In this document: positions 43,194 through 52,196 of the stretch, piece by piece | Numbering within the stretch: the first letter of the stretch is position 1 | Layout: each line of letters opens with the position of its first letter | Source: Thalassospira sp. | GTDB lineage: Bacteria > Pseudomonadota > Alphaproteobacteria > Rhodospirillales > Thalassospiraceae | DNA: 64,000 nt | Direction: 5' to 3' | Assembly (NCBI RefSeq): GCF_002709775.1 | Contig: NZ_PAQR01000007.1 | Span: 17,986-81,985 of the forward strand | Notes under the pieces: model-generated | Database searches by the model: none | What the model was told of the DNA's origin: nothing | What the model saw: only the letters and a program-made list of their open reading frames with translations | Program-made: the position numbers and the translations under genes

Positions 43194-44681
43194 ATGGAAC
43201 AGCTCAATAACGATATCTGCTATCAGGCACTCAAAACCCGGGACCGTCGGTTTGACGGGCGGTTTTACACCGCGGTTCGGACCACCGGGATTTTCTGTCG
43301 CCCGATCTGTCCGGCCGTCACGCCCAAGCGTGACAATGTCGAATTCTATCCCAGTGCCGAGGCCGCCATTGCACACGGCTTTCGCCCGTGCCTGCGCTGC
43401 CGGCCAGAAGCTGCACCGGGCAGCCCGGCAAGTGCCGGTGTGCACGCCACCGTGGCCCGTGCGGTGCGGCTGATTGATCAGGGGGCGCTTGAAGATGGCT
43501 CGATCGCGGGTCTGGCAGATCGGCTTGGCGTTGGTGACCGGCATTTGCGCCGCATCTTCAAGGACCATACCGGCGTCACCCCGCAAGAACACGCCAAGGC
43601 ACGGCGACTGCTGCGTGCCCGTCAGTTGATTGTCGATAGCAACCTGACCATGACTGAAATCGCCGATATTGCCGGTTTTGGCAGTTTGCGTCGCTTCAAT
43701 GATGCGATGAAGCAGGCCTATGGGCAGGCGCCAACCGCGTTTCGCCGGGGCATCAAAACCAAGGCACAGGGAAAGCCCGACACGGATGATCCGTTTGCCG
43801 CGCGTAATGACGATCTGATTTTACGTCTGCGCGCCCGCCAACCGTTTGATGCCGACTATCTTCTGGCCTTCTTCCGTGCACGCGCCATTCCGGGCCTTGA
43901 GACGGTGTGTGACCGCATCTATGTGCGCGGTTTCAAGTTTGATGGTCGGGTTGGCTTGATGATCTGTCATTTCAGTGCTGATCAAAGTGGTGTGGATGTC
44001 ATCCTGCGCGGCCTGGCGCGCGAAGCGGTGCTGGAGATCGGGGCACGGGTCCGCAGGCTTTTTGATCTGGATGCCGATGTGCCGTCCATCACCGCCCAAT
44101 TTGCCGAGGATGCCTTGCTCGCCCCCTTGGTGGCAAAACGCCCGGGCCTTCGGGTGCCGGGATGCTGGGATCGGTTTGAACTGGCCCTGCGGGCGGTTTT
44201 GGGACAGCAGGTTTCGGTCGCGGCAGCACGCACCTTGGCCGGCCGGCTGGTGGCACGCTTTGGCGAGGCCTTGCCAGATGATCTGGTGGACGGAACCGGC
44301 ATTACGCATGTGTTTCCGACGCCGCAAAGCCTGATCGGGCAGGAACTGATCCCGATTGGCCTGACCACGCGCCGGGCGCAAACCCTTGCGGATGTCATTG
44401 ACCTTTTTGCCAGCCCCGATTGCGATCAGAAATCCGGGGATGAGCTGATTGCCATCATGACTGCGATCAAGGGGATTGGGCCATGGACGCTGAATTACTT
44501 TGGTCTGCGTGGGCTTGGTGATCCCGATGCCTTTCCGGCCGCCGACCTTGGCATCCTTAAGGCATCAGGCATGGGCGGCGGTCCGGACAAACCCAAGGCG
44601 CTGGAAAGCATTTCGGAAAACTGGCGGCCTTGGCGGGCCTATGCCGCGCAGTATCTTTGGTCCGCATTGGAAGGAGAATGA
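43194..44681 (+). CDS. alkA: Ada (metal-binding, AraC-type) domain fused to AlkA DNA glycosylase
   Basis: A 495-residue three-part alkylation-repair protein. Residues about 5-80 are the Ada zinc domain with four Cys (CRPIC, then CLRC) that senses methyl phosphotriesters. About 85-185 is an AraC helix-turn-helix. The rest is AlkA-type 3-methyladenine glycosylase with the helix-hairpin-helix KGIGPWTLNYFGLR and catalytic Asp in AADLGI. The protein should both activate the adaptive response and excise alkylated bases. ATG 43194 fits the Ada N-terminus (MEQLNNDICYQALKTRD). The methyltransferase half of classical Ada is the next gene. Confidence 0.94.
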   Translation: MEQLNNDICYQALKTRDRRFDGRFYTAVRTTGIFCRPICPAVTPKRDNVEFYPSAEAAIAHGFRPCLRCRPEAAPGSPASAGVHATVARAVRLIDQGALEDGSIAGLADRLGVGDRHLRRIFKDHTGVTPQEHAKARRLLRARQLIVDSNLTMTEIADIAGFGSLRRFNDAMKQAYGQAPTAFRRGIKTKAQGKPDTDDPFAARNDDLILRLRARQPFDADYLLAFFRARAIPGLETVCDRIYVRGFKFDGRVGLMICHFSADQSGVDVILRGLAREAVLEIGARVRRLFDLDADVPSITAQFAEDALLAPLVAKRPGLRVPGCWDRFELALRAVLGQQVSVAAARTLAGRLVARFGEALPDDLVDGTGITHVFPTPQSLIGQELIPIGLTTRRAQTLADVIDLFASPDCDQKSGDELIAIMTAIKGIGPWTLNYFGLRGLGDPDAFPAADLGILKASGMGGGPDKPKALESISENWRPWRAYAAQYLWSALEGE

Positions 44682-44683
44682 TG

Positions 44684-45205
44684 ATGTCCACCCAGATTAA
44701 TGTCATGCGTTATGCCAGCCCGATCGGCAAACTCTCGCTTGCGAGCATTGGCTGTAAGCTGGTGCATCTTGATTTCGAAGACAATGATGACCGCCTCCAC
44801 ACCATCCAGAACCGCCGTTTCAAAAACCTTGAATGGGAGGAGGGCGGTACGGCCCCCGCGCCATTGATCAAGTGGTTGGATGGCTATTTCGCAGGCATCG
44901 TCGGGCCGTTGCCGATGGACTCTATCAATATGGTCGGCACCGCGTTTCAGAAATCGGTATGGGATGCGCTGATCACGATCCCGAGTGGTCAGAGCCTGTC
45001 TTACGCCGGGTTGGCTGATCAGTTGGGCAATCCCAAGGCTGTGCGGGCCGTGGCCCGTGCCAATGCCCATAACCCGGTTTCGATTATCGTGCCCTGCCAT
45101 CGGGTGATCGGATCAAACGGCACACTGACCGGCTATGCTGGCGGGCTTGAGCGCAAGAAATGGTTGCTCGATCATGAAGCCGCCATGCGGGCCAAAGCGG
45201 CCTGA
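44684..45205 (+). CDS. ogt: Methylated-DNA--protein-cysteine methyltransferase
   Basis: A 173-residue suicide enzyme that takes the methyl group from O6-methylguanine. The acceptor Cys is in VPCHRVIG, with the upstream DNA-binding helix-turn-helix (PSGQSLSYAGLADQLGNPKAVRAVARANAHNP) and C-terminal YAGGLERKKWLLDHE. Three in-frame ATGs overlap the alkA stop; the ATG at 44684 sits 7 bases from AAGGAG and is preferred. It completes with alkA a split Ada system, as also found in Mycobacterium. Confidence 0.95.
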   Translation: MSTQINVMRYASPIGKLSLASIGCKLVHLDFEDNDDRLHTIQNRRFKNLEWEEGGTAPAPLIKWLDGYFAGIVGPLPMDSINMVGTAFQKSVWDALITIPSGQSLSYAGLADQLGNPKAVRAVARANAHNPVSIIVPCHRVIGSNGTLTGYAGGLERKKWLLDHEAAMRAKAA

Positions 45206-45214
45206 AATCAAAAG

Positions 45215-45240
45215 AAAAGGCTGCCGGATGGCAGCCTTTT
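45215..45240. terminator. Bidirectional intrinsic terminator
   Basis: Perfect 11-bp arms (45215-45225 and 45230-45240) around GGAT, ended by A and T runs; between ogt and the convergent alcohol dehydrogenase. Confidence 0.93.
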
Positions 45241-45262
45241 GTGGTCGTGATGTATCGGTCGA

Positions 45263-46285
45263 TCAGATCGACATGACAATACGGCCATCGATCTTGCCAT
45301 CGCGCATACGATCAAAGATCGAGTTGATGTTTTCCATCGGCTCGGTCGTGAAGTGGGAATGCACCTTGCCGTCGCCCGCGAAATCAAGGGCTTCCTGCAA
45401 ATCCGCACGGGTGCCGACAATCGATCCACGGATGGTTTTGCGCGACAGGACGGTATCGAAAATATCAAGTTCGAACGTTCCCGGGGGCAGGCCGCAAAGC
45501 GCCATCGTGCCGCCACGGCCTAGCATGCCAACACCCTGTTTGAAGGCCGCGCGTGAAACGGCTGTGACCAGCACGCCATTGGCGCCACCCATCTGTTTTT
45601 GCACTTCGGAAACAACATCGGCCTCGGCCGCATTCAGGGTCCAGTCGGCACCAAGGTCCTTGGCGAGTTTGAGTTTCTCATCGGCAATATCAACGGCAAT
45701 GACTTTCATACCCATGGCCTTGGCATATTGCACAGCCATGTGGCCAAGCCCGCCGACACCGGAAATCACCACGGTCTCGCCGGGTTTGCATTCGGTTTCC
45801 TTGAGCCCCTTATAGACTGTCACACCGGCACACAGGACCGGGGCGGCATTGCCAAATTCAAGCGGGTCGGGCAGGTGGCCGACATAATCCGGATCGGCCA
45901 GAACATATTCGGCAAAGCCGCCATTGACGGAATAACCGGTATTGAGCTGTTCACCGCACAGGGTTTCCCAGCCGGTGATGCAGTGATGGCAATGACCACA
46001 GGCCGAATGCAGCCATGGCACGCCCACACGATCGCCTTCCTTGACGGATTTAACGCCTTCGCCGACTTCGGCGACGATGCCGACCCCTTCGTGACCGGGG
46101 ATAAAGGGCGGGTTCGGTTTGACCGGCCAATCGCCTTCGGCGGCGTGAAGGTCAGTGTGACAGACACCGGATGCCTCAATCTTGACCAGGATTTTTCCCG
46201 GCGTGACCTTGGGCACGGTGACTTCTTCAATCGACAGGGGCTTGCCGAATTCCCGAACAACGGCGGCTTTCATGGTGGAGGGCAT
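45263..46285 (-). CDS. adhP: Zinc-dependent alcohol dehydrogenase (AdhP type)
   Basis: A 340-residue medium-chain dehydrogenase oxidising primary alcohols such as ethanol with NAD. Catalytic zinc ligands lie in GVCHTDLHAAEGDWP and GHEGVG, the structural zinc is in CGHCHHCITGWETLC, and the NAD fold is GVGGLGHMAVQYA (about 172). I chose the ATG at 46285 (MPSTMKAAVV) because AAGGAG lies 8 bases upstream and the length then matches E. coli AdhP; the frame is open 16 codons further. Confidence 0.92.
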   Translation of the reverse strand: MPSTMKAAVVREFGKPLSIEEVTVPKVTPGKILVKIEASGVCHTDLHAAEGDWPVKPNPPFIPGHEGVGIVAEVGEGVKSVKEGDRVGVPWLHSACGHCHHCITGWETLCGEQLNTGYSVNGGFAEYVLADPDYVGHLPDPLEFGNAAPVLCAGVTVYKGLKETECKPGETVVISGVGGLGHMAVQYAKAMGMKVIAVDIADEKLKLAKDLGADWTLNAAEADVVSEVQKQMGGANGVLVTAVSRAAFKQGVGMLGRGGTMALCGLPPGTFELDIFDTVLSRKTIRGSIVGTRADLQEALDFAGDGKVHSHFTTEPMENINSIFDRMRDGKIDGRIVMSI

Positions 46286-46425
46286 GGTGACATCTCCTTG
46301 CTGATGACGCACAAAGACAAACGATTTCGTCAAATATTGCGCCGGGGAGTGTCGTTGATTTCAAGGGCCCTCACCATGAGGTGAGTCAATTGTCTGATGA
46401 TTTAATTATTAAAGTTTGCGCCGGT

Positions 46426-47253
46426 TTATGCGCTGTCTTCATCAATGTCGGGCAGCTCAAGGACATAGTCCTGATAATAGTCGGGTGGCATTCCCGCCTC
46501 ATAGCGCGCTTCGTCATTAAACGGCGGTTTGAGCGGCCCGCGGAAATGTTTGCGCAGCATGTCATGCCAGGTGGTGTAATAGGGCAGGTCGCGCTGATCG
46601 CAGATATATTCGTAGTATTTTCGACCGGCTGCGACATGGGCGATTTCATCATGGGCGATGATCTTAAGGATACGCGCACTTTCCGTATCCCCATGCGCCA
46701 GAAGCCGTTCAATGGTCGGCGGGGTGGCATCAAGGCCGCGGGCCTCAAACACCATCGGCACCACGGCCAGACGCGGCAGGACGTCATAGGCCGTGTCCAT
46801 TGAGGTCTGCCACAACCCGTCATGGGCAGGTAAATCGCCATAGGCCGCACCCAGTTCCCCAAGGCGCTTGCTGATCATCTTGAAATGACGGGCTTCGTCA
46901 TCGGCCACCTGAACCCAGGCTTCATGAAAATCGCGCGGCATGTTGGCCTCGGGAAAGCGGACACAAAGATCCCACGCCAGATCAATTGCATTGAGTTCAA
47001 TATGAGCCAGCGCATGCAAAAGCCCGATGCGGCCCTGAACGCTTCCTTTCTTGCGCTTGGGCATCTTGTTGGGCGGAAGTAGTTCCGGCTTTGCCGGACG
47101 GCCGGGACGATCGGGCAGGTCGGTTGATCCGACTTCGCTGATCTCGCCACTGCGCCACATGGCAGCCATTTCGGCCGTGATATCGGCCTTCTCGGTGGCG
47201 TCTTCGGTCAGAAGGGCCTTTTTCGCGGCTTCGGCAAGGGTCAGCTTGGTCAT
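46426..47253 (-). CDS. DUF455 ferritin-like protein
   Basis: A 275-residue helical protein of the DUF455 family (related to MiaE/ferritin-like diiron proteins). Candidate metal ligands occur as HIELNAIDLA, DDEARHF, FEARGLD and HDEIAHV, i.e. paired carboxylate/His motifs on a four-helix bundle. Function is unknown; hydroxylation or redox chemistry is possible. Start at ATG 47253 (MTKLTLAEA) is preferred because an extension to 47319 approaches the terminator of the neighbouring gene. Confidence 0.85.
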   Translation of the reverse strand: MTKLTLAEAAKKALLTEDATEKADITAEMAAMWRSGEISEVGSTDLPDRPGRPAKPELLPPNKMPKRKKGSVQGRIGLLHALAHIELNAIDLAWDLCVRFPEANMPRDFHEAWVQVADDEARHFKMISKRLGELGAAYGDLPAHDGLWQTSMDTAYDVLPRLAVVPMVFEARGLDATPPTIERLLAHGDTESARILKIIAHDEIAHVAAGRKYYEYICDQRDLPYYTTWHDMLRKHFRGPLKPPFNDEARYEAGMPPDYYQDYVLELPDIDEDSA

Positions 47254-47330
47254 GATCGTCTGGTCTATGTTGATGGCAAAATCTGCACTTTGTCTGCCAT
47301 CTGCGCGCTCGAGGGTCAATTGGCAAACAA

Positions 47331-47366
47331 AAAGGGCGGCCCGAACTCAAATCCGGACCGCCCTTT
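47331..47366 (-). terminator. Intrinsic terminator after the 47390-48160 gene
   Basis: 9-bp stem (47331-47339 with 47358-47366) with further internal GC pairing; on the minus strand it is followed by a T-run. Confidence 0.85.
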
Positions 47367-47389
47367 ATAATCAATCAGCGAACGCGCAA

Positions 47390-48160
47390 TCAGGTGATGT
47401 TAAAGCGCGCCAGTGCCTCTGCCAGGTCCTCGCCAAAGGCATTGCCCTTGCGGATGATCGCGGTACGGCATGGCAGGTCCTGAAGCGACGGATGGTTCGG
47501 CGCATCCGAGGTCAGAACGGCGGTCGGAATGCCGCGTGTTTTTGGCATCGCCTGCAGGGCGTTGGCCAGATCAACACCGCTCAGCTCATCAATGGTTTTG
47601 GCAACGATGATGAAATCCGGGCGGGTGCGCACGGCAAGTTCGATCGCCTCGAACGAGGTCTGCGTGACTGAACTGCGATAGCCACAAGCGGCCAGCTCGC
47701 GCTCCAGAATGGTTGCCATCGAACGCTGCGGAATAACCAGAAGCGCCTCGACATTGGCCTTGGCCAGCCAGTTCGGATCGATATCAGGGGCACGTTTGGA
47801 CGGCAGTTCACGGACGAACTCGGCAGTGTCCTTGCCACCGGCACTCATGTCGCCAGCCAGCAAGCTCTCGATCTTGTCGACAAAGGCCTGAATATCGTTG
47901 ATCGAGCCTTCGTTCAGTTCCTTGCACGTCGTGACATAGTCGGCAAGGCGATGGCTGGTCAGGTTGATCAGCGGTGCGGCAACGGACTTGCCCTTGTATC
48001 GCAGATTGAAAACTTCGCGCTGGATGGCGGTCAGATGACCCGGTTCACCCTTGCTGCGTGCGTTTTGCAAAATCACATCGATGGAATTGATGATGTCATT
48101 GGCTTCGTCGCGAAAGTCCGAAAGCATCTGATCGTCAAGATCGACAACATTCTTGTTCAT
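47390..48160 (-). CDS. Helical domain plus degenerate receiver-like domain protein
   Basis: A 256-residue cytoplasmic protein. Residues 1 to about 105 are helical and may be HPt-like or dimerising (MNKNVVDLDDQMLSDFRDEANDIINSID), though no phosphoacceptor His is evident. From about 132 to the end the pattern is that of a response-regulator receiver: VEALLVIPQRSM, a RPDFIIVAKTIDELSGVDLANAL segment and a conserved-type Lys near IIRKG. In a working receiver the FIIVAK strand would end in the phosphorylated Asp; here it is Ala-Lys. It is therefore probably a phosphorylation-independent pseudo-receiver. No kinase is adjacent. Confidence 0.75.
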   Translation of the reverse strand: MNKNVVDLDDQMLSDFRDEANDIINSIDVILQNARSKGEPGHLTAIQREVFNLRYKGKSVAAPLINLTSHRLADYVTTCKELNEGSINDIQAFVDKIESLLAGDMSAGGKDTAEFVRELPSKRAPDIDPNWLAKANVEALLVIPQRSMATILERELAACGYRSSVTQTSFEAIELAVRTRPDFIIVAKTIDELSGVDLANALQAMPKTRGIPTAVLTSDAPNHPSLQDLPCRTAIIRKGNAFGEDLAEALARFNIT

Positions 48161-48342
48161 TGCTGTACCTGCTTTGCCGGCAATCCCGGCTTGTTTTTCC
48201 CCGATTAGGTGACTAACCGAACACCTAATACTCCCGTGCCTAAATTTCTAGCCCGACATCGGGGCCATGGCAACAAAATCAGTAAAGCAGAAGGTGATAT
48301 AAGCCGTTTGGAAAAGTGCATTTTACGATACAGCCAAACAAA

Positions 48343-48370
48343 AAGGCCCGGCATCAAATGACCGGGCCTT
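48343..48370 (-). terminator. Intrinsic terminator after bcp
   Basis: Perfect 9-bp GC-rich stem (48343-48351 with 48362-48370), 10-nt loop; minus-strand T-run follows. Confidence 0.9.
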
Positions 48371-48390
48371 CAAACTGAAATAGGCAGCGG

Positions 48391-48855
48391 CTAGAGGGAT
48401 TTAACCGCCTCAAGCACTTCGGCGACGTGGCCTTTGACCTTTACCTTGCGCCAGGCATTGCGAATGACGCCATTGCCATCAATGACAAAGGTGGACCGCT
48501 CGATCCCCATGAATTTTTTGCCATACATGTTCTTTTCCTTCCAGACACCATAATCCTCGCAGGTGGTGCCGTTCTCGTCAGAGGCGAGAATGAAGTTCAG
48601 ATCATGCTTGGCCTTGAACTTGTCGTGGCGTTCCGCGCTGTCTTTGGAAATGCCGATAATCTGCGCATCAACCGCGCTGAAATCAGGTTCGGCATCGCGG
48701 AATTCGCAGGACTCGGTCGTGCAACCCGGGGTCATGTCCTTGGGATAGAAATAGATCACCACCGGCTTGCCTGCCAGATCAGACAGTTTCACGCTGCCAT
48801 TGCCATCGGTTGGCAGTTCGAAATCCGGGGCCTTGTCACCAACATCAACTGTCAT
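48391..48855 (-). CDS. bcp: Thiol peroxidase, Bcp/PrxQ type
   Basis: A 154-residue peroxiredoxin reducing hydrogen peroxide and organic peroxides. The peroxidatic Cys is in PGCTTESCEFRD (about residue 45), with the resolving Cys five residues on, the PrxQ pattern. The fold starts VDVGDKAPDFELPTDG. It is 91 bases downstream of glnE on the same strand and may be its operon partner. Confidence 0.96.
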   Translation of the reverse strand: MTVDVGDKAPDFELPTDGNGSVKLSDLAGKPVVIYFYPKDMTPGCTTESCEFRDAEPDFSAVDAQIIGISKDSAERHDKFKAKHDLNFILASDENGTTCEDYGVWKEKNMYGKKFMGIERSTFVIDGNGVIRNAWRKVKVKGHVAEVLEAVKSL

Positions 48856-48946
48856 GGTCTATCCTTTATCTGATCGAGGCTGCTTGGATGTGTCATATGC
48901 AGCCGTGAAAATACAAACCCTTATAAGCTTGGCAAGTGCTGTTGGA

Positions 48947-51922
48947 TCATTGTGGTGCATCCGACGGGGCGATCTTTTCGGCCGGCTCCGCAATCACGCG
49001 GTCATAGATATCTTTGATGCGCTTTGCCGTGCTTTCCATCTTTTCCTGCAGGCTCGCGAAATCGTCGCACTTCCCGGCATTGGCGAGCATTTTTTGCAAA
49101 TCCTCGCTGGCTTTTTCCGGATCAAACGGGCCTTCGGTGGTCAGGCGTAGCATTGCCTGCAAGGCGAGCCAGAAGGAGGAGGAGTTGGCGAGAAACTCGG
49201 CTTCGTCAGCTTCAAGAATACCTGCCGTCGCGAGGTTTTTGAAAACCACCCGCGTGGTCGGCGACAGGATTTCCGGATGGTCATGGGCATGACGCAGCTG
49301 CAGATATTGCGCAATGAATTCCAGATCGACCAACCCGCCGCGGCGCATCTTGATCGCCCATGGGTGATTGTCGCCTTTGCCCGCTTCCATGCGGTTGCGC
49401 ATGTCATAGACCGCACGGACCAGTTGGTCGGGATCGCGTTGTTTGCACAGCACGTCATTGGTGGTCGCCAGCACCTTGTCACACAGCGCCTTGGGCCCGT
49501 AAACAGCGCGCAGGCGGGTCAGCGCCATATGTTCCCACGTCCAAGCTTCGTTATTCTGATAGGTCTCAAAGCTTTTGAAATGGGTCGCAAGCGGCCCCTT
49601 GGATCCGCTCGGACGCAGGCGAAGGTCGGTTTCAAACAGAACCCCTTCGGCCGTCGGTGCGGACAGGGCGTTGATATAGCGCTGGCTGAGCCGGATGTAA
49701 TAATGCCCGGGTGACAGCGGCTTTTCGCCATCGGACTCTTCGGCGTCTTCGGGCGCCTCATAGATAAACACCATATCAAGGTCCGAACCGGGCGAAAGTT
49801 CCTGCCCACCATGTTTGCCGAGCGCAAACACCGCAAGCCCTCCGTCAGAAAACTTGCCGTGTTTGGCGGCAAAGTCATCGGCAATGCGCGGGAAAAGCGC
49901 GCGAATGGCAACGTCAGCCACATCGGCCAAGGCGCGGCCAGCTTCGTGCGGGGTATGACGGTTTTCGATGGTTTGAACATCAATCTGGAATTTCTGATCG
50001 TTGGCCCAGCGCCGTGCGGCATCAAGCCAGTCTTCGACCATGTCTTCACGCGACAGTCGGGCATCAAGTTCTGCCAGCATCGCATCGGCATCGGGCAGTT
50101 CTTCGTGGAAGCCCGCCATCAAAACGAAATCAAGCACGGCCGCATTACGCCCGATATATTTCGCCATGCGCGGCGCCGTGCCGGCAATCTGGGCCAGAAG
50201 TTCCAGCAATTGCGGATTGGCGGTAAACAGTGAAAACAGCTGCACCCCAGCCGGCAAACCTTTGAGGAAATCATCAAAGGCGCGAAACGCCATATCCGGA
50301 TTAGTGGTTTTGCCAAGTGCGCCCAAAAGGGTCGGCATCAGTTCGGTCAGGATTTCACGCGCCCGGCGCGACCGGGTCGCGCGATAGCGCCCGTGATGCC
50401 AGCCACGCACCGTGACCGAGACATTCTCGGCATTTTCAAAGCCCATCTGACGCAGGTTTTCAAGCGTGTCGGGATCGTCCTCGGTCCCGGTGAAAACAAG
50501 ATTACCCGTACTTCCGGCCAGCGGAACGTCATCTTCGAACAATTCGGCATAGTTGTTTTCAACATTGCGCAGATGAAGCAGCAAGTCAGCCTTGAAGGCA
50601 TCAAGCGTTTCATATCCAAGGAAGGTCGCCAGTGCCAGCAAGCCCTGATCGGTATCGGGCAGGGTTTGGGTCTGCTGATCATTGATCATTTGCAGGCGGT
50701 GTTCGACAGTCCGCAGGAATTCATAGGCCGCAACCATTTCATTGCGGACTTCCTCGGATACCTGACCGAATTTGGTCAGGGTGCGCAGCGTGTCACAGGT
50801 TGCCTTGCCACGTAGCGCAATTTCGCGCCCGCCCCAGATCAATTGCTGGGTCTGGGCAAAAAACTCGATCTCGCGGATGCCGCCCCGGCCAAGTTTAACG
50901 TTGTGGCCGGGAATATTGATCTTGCTGCCGCCCTTGTGCGCGTTGATCTGGCGCTTGATCGAATGAATGTCCTGAATGGCAATGAAATCAAGATGCTTGC
51001 GCCAGACAAACGGGCGCAGGATTTCAAGAAATTCGTTACCTGATTTGCGATCTCCACCGACGATGCGCGCCTTGATCATGGCCGCACGTTCCCAGTTCTG
51101 CCCGACGGTTTCGTAATAGGTTTCGGCTGCAATCATCGACAGGATCGGCGGGGTCGACGCCGGGTCGGGACGCAAGCGCAAGTCGGTGCGGAAGACATAT
51201 CCATCACCTGTGCGTTCTTCCATGATCCGGGTAATGTCGCGCACCATACGCACGAGATCCTGCTGAATACGGTCCGGATCAAGGTAGGTCACGACATCCT
51301 GATCATACAGGAAGATCAGGTCGATATCTGATGAATAGTTAAGCTCGCCAGCACCCAGCTTTCCCATGCCAATGGCAAAGATGCCCGATCCTTCAAGCGG
51401 ATTTTCCTGGCTCGGCAGGTCATATTTGCGCAGGCGCGCCATGGCCGACAGGCAATGCGCCATGGTGAAATCAAGGGTTTGCTCGGCCGTGTCACTGATT
51501 GCCGAGGTGATTTTTTCAAGCGGCCAGGCCTTGCAGATATCAGCCATCGCAATCACCAGTGCCGCCCGGCGTTTCGCCCGGCGCACGGTTGCCATGGTGG
51601 TGGCCTGATCAAGGTCGCGGGAATCGGCGCTGATGTGGACCGGTTCGAGTGCATTGGCAAACGCCTGATCAAGACCGTTGTCAAAAACGTCACAGACCGT
51701 GTCGGGATCGCGCAGGCACAGATTGGTCAGATAGGGGCTGTTGCCAAACAGCGCCTCAAGAACCGCGCGTTTTTGGGGATTGGACGCAATCTCGCCAATT
51801 TTATCTGACAGGCTTTCAAATACCGGTCGGTCGGCAAGTGTGTTCCAGCGTTCGAACGCGTTGGCAACACGGTCGGAATCGAAGGCTTTGGGCAGGTCCT
51901 GTGAAATCCAGGAAAGAGACAC
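48947..51922 (-). CDS. glnE: Bifunctional glutamine synthetase adenylyltransferase/adenylyl-removing enzyme
   Basis: A 991-residue enzyme that adds AMP to, or removes it from, glutamine synthetase in response to PII and glutamine. Two nucleotidyltransferase domains are visible: the N-terminal with YSSDIDLIFLYD (about 205-216) and the C-terminal with PGSDLDMVFIYE, each followed by a helical domain. Length is normal. I chose the GTG at 51922 because AAGGAA lies 9 bases upstream and the product then begins VSLSWISQDLPKAFD; a TTG at 51970 is the upstream alternative. Confidence 0.94.
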   Translation of the reverse strand: MSLSWISQDLPKAFDSDRVANAFERWNTLADRPVFESLSDKIGEIASNPQKRAVLEALFGNSPYLTNLCLRDPDTVCDVFDNGLDQAFANALEPVHISADSRDLDQATTMATVRRAKRRAALVIAMADICKAWPLEKITSAISDTAEQTLDFTMAHCLSAMARLRKYDLPSQENPLEGSGIFAIGMGKLGAGELNYSSDIDLIFLYDQDVVTYLDPDRIQQDLVRMVRDITRIMEERTGDGYVFRTDLRLRPDPASTPPILSMIAAETYYETVGQNWERAAMIKARIVGGDRKSGNEFLEILRPFVWRKHLDFIAIQDIHSIKRQINAHKGGSKINIPGHNVKLGRGGIREIEFFAQTQQLIWGGREIALRGKATCDTLRTLTKFGQVSEEVRNEMVAAYEFLRTVEHRLQMINDQQTQTLPDTDQGLLALATFLGYETLDAFKADLLLHLRNVENNYAELFEDDVPLAGSTGNLVFTGTEDDPDTLENLRQMGFENAENVSVTVRGWHHGRYRATRSRRAREILTELMPTLLGALGKTTNPDMAFRAFDDFLKGLPAGVQLFSLFTANPQLLELLAQIAGTAPRMAKYIGRNAAVLDFVLMAGFHEELPDADAMLAELDARLSREDMVEDWLDAARRWANDQKFQIDVQTIENRHTPHEAGRALADVADVAIRALFPRIADDFAAKHGKFSDGGLAVFALGKHGGQELSPGSDLDMVFIYEAPEDAEESDGEKPLSPGHYYIRLSQRYINALSAPTAEGVLFETDLRLRPSGSKGPLATHFKSFETYQNNEAWTWEHMALTRLRAVYGPKALCDKVLATTNDVLCKQRDPDQLVRAVYDMRNRMEAGKGDNHPWAIKMRRGGLVDLEFIAQYLQLRHAHDHPEILSPTTRVVFKNLATAGILEADEAEFLANSSSFWLALQAMLRLTTEGPFDPEKASEDLQKMLANAGKCDDFASLQEKMESTAKRIKDIYDRVIAEPAEKIAPSDAPQ

Positions 51923-52196
51923 TTTTTGCGTTCCTTGTATTGCGAAATGGTCACAAACCGCGCTATGCAAAGGGTTGCACCTGATTGCATAATATCAGCA
52001 AGGAGTTGGACGTCCTGATCAACAGGATATCTTATCTGTTTCTAGCTTTTCTGTGATCGGACAAAAAGGGGTATAGATCAATAGCGGTCTGGTACTTTCA
52101 GGTAATATGGTTGTCAGTAACGCATCGACAACCACACCAGAAGATAGAAGTTATTGATATCGCTTCATATGACATCGGGAACACAAGGTAAAATGA

